Source: Theristus sp. LFF4_11 (lineage: Eukaryota > Nematoda > Chromadorea > Monhysterida > Xyalidae). From it: 64,000 bases of DNA. This document shows positions 11,028-20,869 of this stretch, piece by piece. The stretch spans positions 78,542 through 142,541 of the forward strand of contig JASANC010002691.1 of the NCBI GenBank assembly GCA_030248135.1, written 5' to 3'. How positions within the stretch are numbered: the stretch's first letter is position 1; each line of letters opens with the position of its first letter. The position numbers and the translations under genes were made by a program. The notes below the pieces were generated by a model that saw only the letters and a list, made by a program, of their open reading frames with translations, had not been told where the DNA came from and made no database searches.

Positions 11028-13486
11028 TCACTGAATCTCAAAGAAATAGTCGCCCTGTTTGCCGTCGAGCCTTGTCAGTTTGTCGTCGCCACTGGTGACG
11101 TAATGCAGTCGACAGGTGACATTCTGTTGCATCCAGCTGACGGCGAGACACGCCATTCGACCGGTGCACTGCTCGAGGCAGACGGCGCGATGCGACACGA
11201 CCAGCTCGTCGAGGACGGCGCCTACGCCGACGTACGGGTGAACGCCGTTGAATTTCGCACTTGGATCACCTGGTAAGAAAGAGTATGACGGATACATGCG
11301 CTCAGAGACTTGAGTTCACACTAAAATGGGACTGATGACCAGGACACACTAACCACGTCGGTCAGCGGACAACGTTCACTGAGCAAGTTGGTGGGTATGT
11401 GTATCTTGGTTTGTTTTCTTGTTTCAGCGTGATGAAAGCACGTCTGGCTTTCTCTCTCCAATGTCTGATCACCCTCTGGCAAGATGAAAGACAAAACGAT
11501 AACAAAACGAATGAAAAATAAACGAATTCAACTGACGTTTCTGACACATGACAAATCGACTACAAGTGGCGCAGTCGTCAGCGTACTTGCCCTGACAGCT
11601 GGACAGTCCGTATTCATCGCCCGACCATGCTGGTTCTGGGTCGCTTCTGAGAGGACAAAACTATTTGATCAACTCAGTTGCAAGCAAACTGTAAGTCGTT
11701 GGCAATTTAGCTGGTTAGCTGCTTTTGAAGTTGACTCTGACTGCTACGGCACCGATCGCACTGAATTTAGTGAATAAAACGTGACAAAAAAGCAAACATT
11801 CGATCACACACTTGAATTGAAAACAGCAAACACCATTGAATTTTAAGGCAGGGTTTGGTACAGCCAGGTGGCTGGAAATGAAAAGCGGCCTTCATGAAGC
11901 AGTATTTAGTGACGTGTAGCTGTGTTTAAACATACTGGTTAATGAATGCCGCTGAAGTCATTGAACATCTGAACGGGCTTTCACCAGTTTCGATCGTTTT
12001 TGAGAGTTTGGCTTGTGCTGGGCGATCCGATTAGACACCTGACTAAATAGCACAAAGTAAGAAAAAAAGCCAATCGTGTGTTCAGCACCTGGCTGCCCAT
12101 TCAGCGTTGCTGATTGGTATGATGTCACCGTCAGGGGTCTCCCACTCCCAGTTGCCGTCCGGCTCGTCGCTGGTGTTCCGTTGGTACGCTCGGATGTGCA
12201 GCCAATAATTGCAAACGCCATTCTTGATAGAAAAACATGCCAGCTTTGAAAAGTTACTGGTATATTTCAAACCGGAAAATTTATGCGATGATATGAAGAC
12301 TCGGGTAAAGTCACAGCTCGAATACGGTGCACTCCGGATTTGATGTCGAAAACTCAGCCCGGACTACAGACAGTCTAACAGTAAATTTTAGTCAATCAAG
12401 CTGATTGGCTGTTCTAAGGCACACTGATTGGTTCAAACAGATCGACACAGCCAATTAGCAGGCCAGTATGCCCAAATCATTAATTTGTCCACCCATCATT
12501 ATAAAAAAGCGGCTTTTTCAGTTTTTTCCAAAAAAAATATTATCATTTTTTGGGTTCTGCGTCTCAACGCGTTTGCAAACGTAGAAAGAAAAATAGTTTC
12601 AATTTTTATGTGACAGTTCGAAATAGCCTAAAATGACCGGGCCCTATTTCAGGGACTTGGATAACTTTGCCAATTTTGAATTCCCCATCATGCATGAAAC
12701 TACTGCCCAATCCATTCGCGCATTCGGAACTGAAGTAAGTGAGAATATTCTGGATCACCAGCATTGTGTCACGTTTGAGAACGACGAGAGTGTTGTGCTC
12801 TCGCATGCGCACTCACAAAGACTGGCAACAGGTCGCTCTGCATGACACTGATGTCCGGCAGCACGCCCATCGTGGCGCCGCCCCACGTGTTCGCACAACG
12901 CAAGTCGCCCGTGCCGTGGAAGCCGCCTGCGCCGTCCGGCACAAACCAGCAGCTGCCGCGCGAGTATTTGTGATGCGTTGCGCCAGCCGCGATGTTGTGC
13001 TCGGAGCAGTAGTCGGCTGGAAACAAAACACCGCACTGCGTCGGGTGGTGTGGATGGAGGTCGAGTAAAAACGGAAATGTATAAAGGAGTACACGGGTGG
13101 AAAGGTGTGGAAAAGAGGAAAAACGTGCCGGGTTTTTACTGCGTCTATCCAACCGTTTAATTTCGTGAAAAACAGGAAACTCTAAAACAGCGTGAACACT
13201 GAACGCTTGTGGTACGGAGAACCACATGATCAGCGGCGTGACAAAAAGCTTGCAGAGTTCTTGAGTACTTCAATGTGTTTTGCAAACACACATGCAGACT
13301 CAAAGCATCGAGGTTATGGAACGAAGTCAAAACCACGTTTGATCCGTCGACAAAAAAATTGTTTGTGTTTGGTCAAAAAATAACAAAGCAGAACTTACCT
13401 ACGACGTTTGATACTGTAGAATACAACAACAGAAGAGAAAAGATCGCTGCGATGCAGTCCTTGAAAAACCCCACCATTCGCCACAT
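11028..13486 (-). CDS. secreted C-type lectin-like protein with C-terminal PAN-like module
   Basis: Five minus-strand exons: 13486-13399, 13016-12817, 12222-12089, 11646-11564 and 11269-11028. All are GT-AG with matching phases, giving 248 aa and a TGA stop. Residues 1-29 are a signal peptide (AAIFSLLLLYSTVSNVVA). The middle resembles a C-type lectin fold: DYCSEHN, then SRGSCWFVPDGAGGFHG, NYWLHIRAYQRN, GNWEWETPDGD and a late Cys cluster (SSCQGKYADDCATC). The usual Ca2+-site motifs (EPN, WND) are not evident, so sugar binding is uncertain. The last exon has a Cys pattern suggesting a PAN/apple module (VCLEQCTGRMACLAVSW, VTCRLHYVT). It converges tail to tail with the MMP gene, 450 bp apart. Secretion is well supported; the domain names are by eye only. 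Confidence 0.75.
11885..11952. mobile_element. short palindromic repeat (CATTCATGAAG family), copy in lectin intron 3
   Basis: Inverted ends GCGGCCTTCATGAAG and AATGAATGCCGC surround AGTATTTAGTGAC and TGTTTAAACA. The size of about 68 bp and the multiple copies in this window suggest a very short non-autonomous element. Confidence 0.65.
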
Positions 13487-13955
13487 CACTCAAAATTTCA
13501 AAGTTGACGTGCGAACCCCACTGTGCTCTCCAATCAATGTGTATATGGTGTAATATGTTGATGAGTGATGACACAATTATTTGGATGATGTTGGCCAAAA
13601 CTATACCACTTGTAGTTAGGGTTACTATTGACTACAAAACAACACTGCCATCGCGTCGATATTTTTCGCTGTTGCTGAAAGTCAATTAAATGAATTACCA
13701 AATGTACCCGTTGGTAAGTAACGCACATTCGTAGTTATCATTGTTTTGAAAAGCTTTATCGGTCTCTTCTGACAGACCGTGTTTTTATTGACCGCACAAC
13801 TTTATACATAAAGCTGACGCTGTATGCGAAGTATGCAAAAAAATCAATTATCGCTGGTCTCAATTTGAATAGTGCAGCTGATTGATTAGTCAGTTAAGAA
13901 AGTGAATGAAGCGTGAGCTGATAGTTGGTTGGTGGAACCAAACGGTCAGTTCATA

Positions 13956-14739
13956 CAGGGTGTCACAAAAAATCTTAACAAAAGTAAATGGCTCGTACGA
14001 CGTACGGCCCACTTGTTGCATTTCCAGCCATGAAATGTGAAACACTTTTAGAACTTAGTACAATTTTTTGTGTTCAATTTTTATCCCGAAATTAAAAATT
14101 TTCAATGATATTTTAGCAGAAATTTGTAAAACTCAAAAATCACAAAAATTGAACATTTAGACTCAGGATGAACATACGCCTACGGTACACAATCTTCTTC
14201 AGATGCTCCTGCAGGAGCAGAATTGAATGGTCCGATGGGACTCCGGACCTGAAGCTCTTGACTTCTGGGTTTGGGACATCTGAAAGAATTTGTGTACCGT
14301 ATGGCGCCCACCATTGCAGCGGTGTGCAAGAAATCAACGATGATCGGGCGCTGTATCAGGTGATCATCAGTTTCAAACTTCGAATGTTGACGTTCCTTGA
14401 GAACAACGGAAAACACATTGAGCAGCTGAGAAAAATAAAACTGAAGGACCGAGAAGATTGACATGATGACATCAGCTAAAGATGAACTTGCGTCCCTGCC
14501 AGATAAAAATCTCCATGACGACAATGATGTTTATCCTGAGTCAAAGCGCTGATTTTTTTGTGATTTTTGAGTTTTTACGAATTTCTGCTGAAATATCATT
14601 GAAAAAGTGGAATTTCGGGATACAAATTGGGCACAAAAAATGTGTAGCTTAGTTCTAAAAGTATTTCAAATTTCATGGCTTAACGTGCAACCAGTCGGCC
14701 GTACGAGCCATTTACTGTTGTTGTTTTTGGGACACCCTG
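13956..14739 (+). mobile_element. mariner-like element remnant with about 210-bp inverted ends (copy A)
   Basis: It starts CAGGGTGTCACAAAAAATC, ends GGGACACCCTG, and is flanked by TA on both sides. The first and last 210 bp are inverted copies of each other, so it is a foldback-like derivative. Between them (about 14215-14460) is a decayed fragment of a Tc1/mariner-superfamily transposase C-terminus. Readable pieces are RIEWSDGTPDLKLL (compare the family's WPxxSPDLxPLD motif) and LENNGKHIEQL. The catalytic core is missing, so it cannot be autonomous. The second copy is at 22076-23216. Confidence 0.82.
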
Positions 14740-14759
14740 TATTGACGCATGCTTACGAA

Positions 14760-15098
14760 CAGTCGAACTCAATAATATGTGGAATCAGCTGATTGGTCGG
14801 CCGAGGGGAGGTGTTCACACTCCGCACCCTTCTTTTTTCGTGGATCTGGATTCTATTGAAACGTGTTTCTTTTGCATTAATGTGAACTTCCAGCACCCTT
14901 TTCATGCTAAAAATAAACAAAACGGTGAAAATGAAAGATGAAAGCAAAGTCGTCGTCGTGTCGTCGTCCTCCGCGAAGTCGGAACGCTTTTTTAATTGTG
15001 GACGCATGTCGATCGGTCAGCTAGGAATGAGACCCACTTCAGCTGGCTGCCCCTCGGCCGACCAATCAGCTGATTCCACATATCATTGAGTTCGACTG
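14760..15098. mobile_element. MITE of the CAGTCGAACT family, copy 2
   Basis: The ends CAGTCGAACTCAATAATATG and an inverse ending GAGTTCGACTG enclose AATCAGCTGATTGGTCGGCC on both sides in opposite orientation. Also present are a subterminal CTCCGCACCCTTC motif and an inner GTCGTCGTCGTG run. The flanks are no longer a clean TA. Confidence 0.85.
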
Positions 15099-16867
15099 TC
15101 CACTGTACATCTCTGTATACCTGTGTTAATATCTGCGTACCTTATGGGTAAAGGTACGTAAGCGAGCCCATTGCAATTCAAATCGTGTTTTGACTTTGCT
15201 CCCGAAACACGCCAAGAAAATAAATAAGACTCTCTTTTCTACCCTGGCGCATGGTTCCACACTTGACGGCAGTGGGTGTTTACGATTAATTTGGCGTTTG
15301 AGCATTTCATCCTTAATTATCAAAGACACCTCGTCATAGACGATTAAGGTGCATTCATGAAGCAGTATTTGGTGACAACGTAGCTATGTTTTAACACATT
15401 TAAGCGTCACTGAAAGGACAACCTGAGGGAAAGGGAAAGGTCCGCAAATCATTAGGAAATCAGAAAACGCACCAAAAAAACTATGGTTCAGGTCAAGTTT
15501 TCGATATCTTATTCTTTTTCAATGCTACACATGATTTTTACACACATTTCCACAACGAGTGTCATTTTTCAACAAATCAATCAAAATCAATTAATCAATG
15601 AAACACAAATCACTGACCAACCGGACCGTTGACTAAGCAAAAAAACAAAAATGCAGCAAAACAGTGGTGAAAAGAACTTCAAATTCTGAAAAAAACAATG
15701 AAAAAAGAAAAAGAAATGGAAACCAAAACAAAAAACATCCAGAAAAACTTCATGAAAAACAACCGATGGCTTTGCAGAATTTGTGATAATTTCTCGAGTC
15801 TTTTATCATTGGATATATTTGCGGTCAAGGAACTTACGAAAAGGCTGCAAATCTTTCAGAAACTAGTATTGTGTTTTTTTACCTGGTATTCGGGACAAGA
15901 ACTAAAAATGGTTCAATACAGTTATGCAATCAAATACACTCTTTGTTTCGGATGTTGAAAATTGTGCAGCATCCGACTGACGATGGAGACAGACCACACG
16001 AATTGCAGAAACAGAAAATGCGCGATCATCACTTGTTAGAAGACCAAGACCTGTCACTGTGTTATGCAAGAACAAAATAATACCAGTTTTTGAGTGCAAA
16101 ATAATGTTTTACCAATTTCTGAACCAAATCATTCTAAAACCGGGAGGAGAAATGTGAGAGAACCGAGCTTGGAAAAATGTATGTAAGTAAAATTCAGAAA
16201 ACAAAAAATCGGGTTGAATTTTGTTAATTTTTGAACAAATTTTTAGCAATAACAGCCGAATAAGTTAAAAAAAACAGTTGGAACCACAGAAATCAATGGA
16301 AAAATTTAATTCTGCGAATATATCGCACTGTACATAATTCAAAACACTATCCAACAAGCAAATAAAATCAAGTACCTATTGCTACAAAACCAAAAAGGAC
16401 TGGGGGCCAAGTTTTATGAGGGAAGAATTGTAAATTGCTGACACCCACTGCAACAAGTTCCCTCAAAAGACGTTTCTAAATCAATCGGTTTCCAATTTAT
16501 AATGCGCGTCTGTTTGTTTCTTACAGTTTTCGAACTCAGTTCTTTCGTTTCAACAAATGGTGATTTGGTTATAAAAAAGCGATTGAAAAAGCAAGTCATA
16601 ATTTAAAAAAAAACTGCCTGAGCACAAAAAAATGACGACCGACTCGTCGGATTACAATGTGGGGATAAAAAATAACATAACAATTCAGTCAACTTATTGC
16701 AACCTGTCAGAAACAAACACGGTCCCAGTTTCCGGACAGTGAATGTGACTTAAATCTTCACACACACACACAAACAAACACACGACCACAATCGTGTGTG
16801 TATGCTGGGGCGTTGGTGAGCAACTGTGTTGAGTCCAAAAAAAACAGATGTGACGGAGGTGTAAAGT

Positions 16868-16968
16868 GGCATTCATGAAGAAGAGAGTATTTGGTTGGTT
16901 ACATTTAAACAACTATGTTGCTGCAACATGGTATGCCTCGCGTCACTACATACTTCTCCATGAATGCC
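16868..16968. mobile_element. CATTCATGAAG-family short inverted-repeat element
   Basis: The ends GGCATTCATGAAG and CTCCATGAATGCC are inverted, around a core containing CATTTAAACAAC. It is the longest and most symmetrical copy of the family in the window. Confidence 0.65.
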
Positions 16969-17521
16969 CCTCAACTTTCTTAGCCAAACGTGTCGAAGAA
17001 ACTGCATGGTCTTCAGCTTAGGACTAGCTGCATGTGTGCAATGTACTCTGACGAAGCCACATTGTCTGATCTGACGGGCTCTAGTAAACAGACAGTATTA
17101 ACCAAAAACAAACAATACTGACGAGAGTTGTATGTGCACAAAAGTTGCGAACCAAGAATAATAGACCAATGGTTAACAATCAAAATTATCACGGATGATA
17201 AACAAAAATACAAACGAAACGACTGATGCACGCAGCTGTCCGTTTTGACGCAGGTGATTCGAGGCGCGGTAATTCGAAAGAAAAAAATTAAAATCAATCA
17301 GCCAGACTGACGGGCAACCATAATTATTGTTCATTTCTGATGCGATGTTCATTTGCGTCCCGATGATTTGTTTATTTTTTTTTGTTTTGCTCGTAGACTT
17401 GCTTCCTCTCGGTGGAAATTAATGAACGAACGAGTTATTATAACGAAGGAAAAAAGCAAAAATCAACAGCCGTTGCAAATGTTGTCCACAAAGTTTGATT
17501 TTGCGAGTTCTGCTGGGTTTT

Positions 17522-17527
17522 TTTATT
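17522..17527 (-). terminator. polyadenylation signal of UBE2G1
   Basis: On the minus strand an AATAAA hexamer begins about 12 nt after the TGA. That is unusually close and implies a very short 3' UTR; a more distal signal may be the one used. Confidence 0.4.
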
Positions 17528-17538
17528 TAGAAATCGTC

Positions 17539-20500
17539 TCACATCTCTGCCTCCTGACTTTTTCGAACGCACTCAGCGACTTTTCTTCTGAATTCTAACG
17601 GTCGCTCACGGAATTGTTTCTGAAAATAAAGAAAAAATTGAAATAAGTCGGCAACCCCTGTCGACCCGGTCGCCCCCCCCCCCAAGACACTTACTTTCAG
17701 GTTCAACCAGCTATGCTATCTGCCACATGGCGAGAGCCCACTCTTCAAATCATCGTATCGAAAACACGTACCATGATTTCGCGATCACGTTGCGGGCAAC
17801 TGACAGACGCAAGTTTAACACGTTAGTTTAGCTCAGCACGCAAGTTTTAACATGTGGCCATGTTATCGGGTATCTGAAAAACGGTCGTGTGATGTGGTAT
17901 TAACCAACATCTCCGCTCAAATTGTTTAACAATATATCGCACAACTCCATTGTAGACCTATAACATACGCCAATCAACAAGATATCATGTTCATCTCATG
18001 GCCTACCGACTGAAAAACATGTTCTAAGTTGCAAGAAAACGATTTCTGAAACGATATTTCAATTCAGTTAAGTCATTTCAACGCTAAAAATTGACTCTAG
18101 AAGTCATCCAAATCGAAAAACATGGAGTACGTCGGTCAAAATGACCAAATAATGACATTTACCTAAGCACACAAAGAAGTTGGGAAGAAAATTTGGTTTG
18201 AACTTTCAAAAAATTATGCCATAAATCGAATTTTCAGAGCAAAGTAGAAGAAAAAATTTTCAAATTTTTTTTTAAGTTTGAAAAAAAAAATCCAAATTTA
18301 AAAAAAAAACGAAAAAAAAAATAAAAAAATTTTTTTTTTCAAAGCCCCTAACCCTAGAACACGGTGAAGATGCCGCAAAATAGGTGAATCTGCCGCAAAT
18401 TTTACTTGCGGCATCTGCACCACGTTTCACCACACCGTCGCACGGTTCTGGTCCGTACACATCCATACATGTCTTTCTTTCTATGCAGCTACAAAAAGTG
18501 GTACTGTGATTGAGCTTGTGACCAGATTTCCGGTTGTGATTGTGACCATACCAAAGAATAAACATACATATGCCTTGGTCAATTGTTCGAAGCTGTATTT
18601 TATTGAATTTCATGTTCAAAAGCCTGTCAGAATCATGGTTTCTGTTACATTGGCAAAAAACACACTTGTGGGTTGTGTTTTGTCACGAAAGACAAACTTC
18701 AACAACTCGTAACTTGTTGTACGAGTCTTCGTACCATTGGTTTTCAACAATTCTCACCAAATAATACCCAAATTTTCCCGTTTTTTACCGCGATTTGAAA
18801 AATACCGGTTTTTTTCAACCCTACACGCACCATGTGTGTACCCAACAATCAGCTCGTTGAATATGATATACAGTAGAATGTACAGTCGAACTTTTTGAAG
18901 AATTTTTTTAAAAATTACAGACAATCAGCGTCGTCGTTGGTGATCACGTGCATGCATGTTTTCTGTGCAGAAATTACCGTAGGGGCGGAGCTTGGTGTGC
19001 ACAGAAAGCACGCAAGCATGATGTGACCACCAACCAATCAGCAGATTCCCTAAATTCAGAGTTCGACTGCAGATGAACAAAAAAAAGAAACTCGCGCGCG
19101 CACCGCCGCGTCGACGTTGGCGGGCGAGTCAGCGTTTGGTGAGGCGAGCATCGAGATCACAGAGAGCAGGATCGTCTCGACAGTGTGCACGGGCAGCCAG
19201 CGCTCGGAGGCCGGCTCGTAGCCCCAGCGGTCGTCGCCCGGCTCGTGCAGGATCGAGATGCACACCGTGCCGTCCTTGCCGACTGGAGAAGCAGAAAGAC
19301 ACAACAAAACAACGAAGTGTTGCGAGCGAACGCCGCTGGAGACGGATTGGTAACGAAATTCGCATTTTGCTGTGAATTTTTACAGGAGCGATCTTTGCCG
19401 ACGGCGAGAGAAACCAAGGGCAGTTGCGAGAAAACGAGGCTTGATTTGTGTGGGAACTTGATTTTGGTTTGCTGCGACATCTCACAGGATTCGCGGTCGC
19501 CTGGCGACCACTGCGATAAAAAAAGAAAAAACGTCGTCGTTCTTGTTTCGACAGAGTTCAGTTCTCAGGGAGGAGCTTTCGCGATAGCATCTGACTTCAA
19601 AATGCTGAAACGCACACAAAACGACAAACAAATACAGAAAAGCTTTGGCAATTACAGAATTTGTTTCGTTAATGTTTGTTGCTCAAGAATAAACGAGCGA
19701 ATAATGACAAGCTGCGCAGCTTGTTTGTTTTGTTAATTTTCGCAAACAAATGCAAATCTGAGCATCAAACGCAGATGAAAAAAGGCAAAAAATTTTTCAA
19801 AAACTCACTGTTCGGATGCCAGATCTCTGTCTGAAACACCATCGTGGGCGGCCGTTGTGGGTAATCGCGCGGGAACTCCAGCTTCGCTTTGAAGAAACCA
19901 CCTTCGCTAAAACGAGGAAAAAATTTTCAACACTGGATTGCGCAAGAAAAAACCAATAGATTTGTAATCGGACTACTGAAACTGACGATTATAAGGCTTG
20001 GCAGTTAGTATAGACAAACGGTGACACATTTGCGCAACTTGTGCCGCACAATCTGACATTTTGAATCTGACATGCTGATTGATTGCATTGCGCTAGTCGG
20101 AGTGTCGGACCAATAAGTGAGCCAACCAAACTTAGAAACAGCCAGTCAGTCAGCTGATTGAAAATGATTCACAGTGCCGCCTATAGAAACTTGCTGAAGT
20201 TCATGATCAGACACGTTTCACACAGCTGTTTGCAGTCGATGCTGGACACAGACGACTGCGACCCAGCAGTTGACAAGCGGACAAACGAACTGCATAACAG
20301 TGAAGACGAGGCAGCTGGCAATTTGCGAATCAGAATGAAACACCAACACGCAAAATAAGAATAAAGACGAACTAAGCGGTGTCGGGCGGGCCCATCACCA
20401 GGATCGTCCAGTGGTACAGATTGTCGCCTTCAAGACCGGCTGAGAAGCCTTCGAGCGGTTTGCGGCTTAGCTCTGAAGAAAGATTGCTCCAGCTACTCCT

Positions 20501-20692
20501 GGACCCTGGTTTCAAGAGTTGCTCAGTGTGATTTGGTTTTATGCAGAGTGCCAGTACAGACGAACTTTTTACCAAAAGTGTACCGTCTTCAAATGACCAA
20601 ATGGCCAAAAAAATTGAAAAAAAAACCAATTACCACCCCAACCCACCTTGCAATTGACGTCGCAACAACAGAGCAGATTGCGGCTCGGCCAT
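17539..20692 (-). CDS. UBE2G1: ubiquitin-conjugating enzyme E2 G1 (UBC7 type)
   Basis: Five minus-strand exons: 20692-20647, 20472-20373, 19906-19809, 19282-19104 and 17619-17539. All are GT-AG and in phase, giving 167 aa (human protein 170). This E2 accepts ubiquitin from E1 and passes it to substrates, typically as Lys48 chains. Visible: the N-terminal helix [46 protein letters not shown], the HPN motif (79-81), the catalytic Cys in [14 protein letters not shown] (Cys89), the acidic loop specific to the G/R subclass, SPANVDAA, and the tail [13 protein letters not shown]. The last exon is 1.5 kb away, and that intron contains an element D copy and a MITE, one close to each splice site. The last donor is GTGCGC and the second is GTTCGT, both weak. 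The key residues are intact, so the gene looks functional. Confidence 0.94.
17647..18356 (-). mobile_element. element D, copy 1 (truncated), in UBE2G1 intron 4
   Basis: About 710 bp are nearly identical, in reverse orientation, to 23700-24415 and 27619-28325. One end keeps the terminus CCCCTAACCCTA (18345-18356). The other stops at GTCGGCAACCCC, where the longer copies continue, so roughly 330 bp is missing. It ends only 27 bp upstream of UBE2G1 exon 5. Confidence 0.85.
18883..19069. mobile_element. MITE of the CAGTCGAACT family, copy 3
   Basis: CAGTCGAACT at the left (preceded by TA) and AGTTCGACTG at the right, with inner CAATCAGC and CACGTG motifs as in copy 1. It sits 35 bp downstream of the UBE2G1 exon 4 donor. 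Confidence 0.82.
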
Positions 20693-20869
20693 CCGGTTGC
20701 TGTTTAAAAATATAAATCAAAAACTGCGTGCGCTTGCGGTTGAATGAAATGTCTACATAAAAATTCAAACTTTGTTTTTGGCAGATTTTTTTGACAATTT
20801 CTACTTTCATTCACGTCAAAGATCGACGAGCAATAGTATGTTTAAATTAGGGTTCAAAAAAATGAAAAT

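Larger units (their letters stand above)
15099..17538. other. intergenic region without a recognised gene, 3' of UBE2G1
   Basis: This AT-rich DNA holds a half-copy of the CATTCATGAAG repeat (about 15350-15405), a complete copy at 16868-16968 and a short CACACA run near 16760-16775. Open frames such as 15698-15958 (plus) are Lys- or Cys-rich and match nothing I recognise. A polyadenylation hexamer for UBE2G1 lies at its right end (minus strand, 17527-17522). Confidence 0.55.

Noticed and set aside
12606..12812. Possible extra lectin exon (SSECANGLGSSFMHDGEF)
   Set aside because: The flanking exons join in phase 0 without it, and including it from its acceptor gives an early stop.
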